Origin: Salipaludibacillus neizhouensis
Lineage (GTDB): Bacteria; Bacillota; Bacilli; Bacillales; Salisediminibacteriaceae
NCBI RefSeq assembly: GCF_002886185.1
Contig: NZ_KZ614146.1
Coordinates: 2,402,930 to 2,466,929, forward strand
DNA length: 64,000 nt
Reading direction: 5' to 3'
Part shown: positions 63,962 to 64,000 of the stretch, one piece after another
Layout of the letters: each line of letters opens with the position of its first letter
Position numbering within the stretch: position 1 is the first letter of the stretch
Position numbers and translations under genes: made by a program
The notes under the pieces: generated by a model
Seen by the model: only the letters and a program-made list of their open reading frames with translations
Database searches by the model: none
Told to the model about the DNA's origin: nothing

Positions 63962-64000
63962 CTATCTATCAGGATCTGCTGGATGAATGGCTCTAGGTCG
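63962..64000 (-). CDS. Possible C terminus of a gene entering from beyond the window
   Basis: The minus-strand frame ends RPRAIHPADPDR with a stop at 63962, 17 bp past the hairpin. Twelve codons are too few for recognition; the open frame at the very end and the nearby terminator are the only evidence. Confidence 0.35.
   Translation of the reverse strand, partial: RPRAIHPADPDR

Noticed and set aside
1-64000. CRISPR arrays and tRNA or rRNA genes
   Set aside because: No spacer-repeat array was seen; the only tandem repeats are the coding His units. No cloverleaf or rRNA segment was recognised.

Overview
The window is a low-GC, spore-forming Firmicute chromosome segment of the Bacillaceae type. 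The gene order follows the Bacillus subtilis block from bkdB through spo0A, recN, dxs, ispA, nusB, accBC, the spoIIIA operon, efp, gcv and comG to glcK. An OLE RNA with its oapA gene sits between ispA and dxs. OLE is known mainly from extremophilic and halo-alkaliphilic Bacilli and anaerobic Clostridia, so a halophilic or alkaliphilic genus such as Oceanobacillus, Virgibacillus or Gracilibacillus is likely. That placement is inference from gene content and order. Most genes are on the minus strand, so operons read from high to low coordinates.

Layout. 1-1.2 kb: 5' part of a histidine-rich zinc-binding lipoprotein behind a Zur-like box. 1.3-10 kb: branched-chain keto acid dehydrogenase operon (bcd, lpdV, bkdAA, bkdAB, bkdB) with its sigma-54 activator BkdR. 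The ptb gene is absent and buk is reduced to a short wreck. 10-16.4 kb: yqzF, spo0A, spoIVB, recN, argR and tlyA. 16.4-26 kb: dxs, oapA, OLE RNA, ispA, xseB, xseA, folD, nusB, yqhY, accC and accB, i.e. isoprenoid, DNA repair, folate, antitermination and fatty-acid genes. 26-32 kb: a small unknown gene and the complete spoIIIAA-AH operon. 32-38 kb: efp, a Pro-peptidase, yqhR, yqhP, a degenerate PAP2-like membrane protein, yqhO and mntR. 38-41.5 kb: a class II (B12-dependent) ribonucleotide reductase under paired NrdR boxes, standing where B. subtilis has lipM, then yqhL. 41.7-48.6 kb: gcvPB, gcvPA and gcvT behind a tandem glycine riboswitch, and the divergent yqhH-yqhG pair. 48.6-50 kb: a tnpB-only IS200/IS605 element whose right end has rewritten the C terminus of yqhG. 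50-55 kb: yqzE and the comG operon, with a small opposite-strand gene between comGB and comGC. 55-64 kb: YtxH protein, a frameshifted HTH regulator, yqgY, a MidA-type methyltransferase, yqgX, yqgW, a DUF1385-like/YqgV in-frame fusion, glcK, yqgQ, two unrecognised membrane proteins and yueI.

The genes are mainly housekeeping, sporulation and competence functions, but several intergenic regions are unusual. These are the OLE RNA, a complete sigma-54 promoter with a 12-bp-arm palindrome for BkdR, the NrdR-controlled promoter, dispersed structured repeats that share terminal motifs, and the buk wreck. Start codons were moved from the longest reading frame wherever a Shine-Dalgarno sequence and family N termini agreed on a later start.
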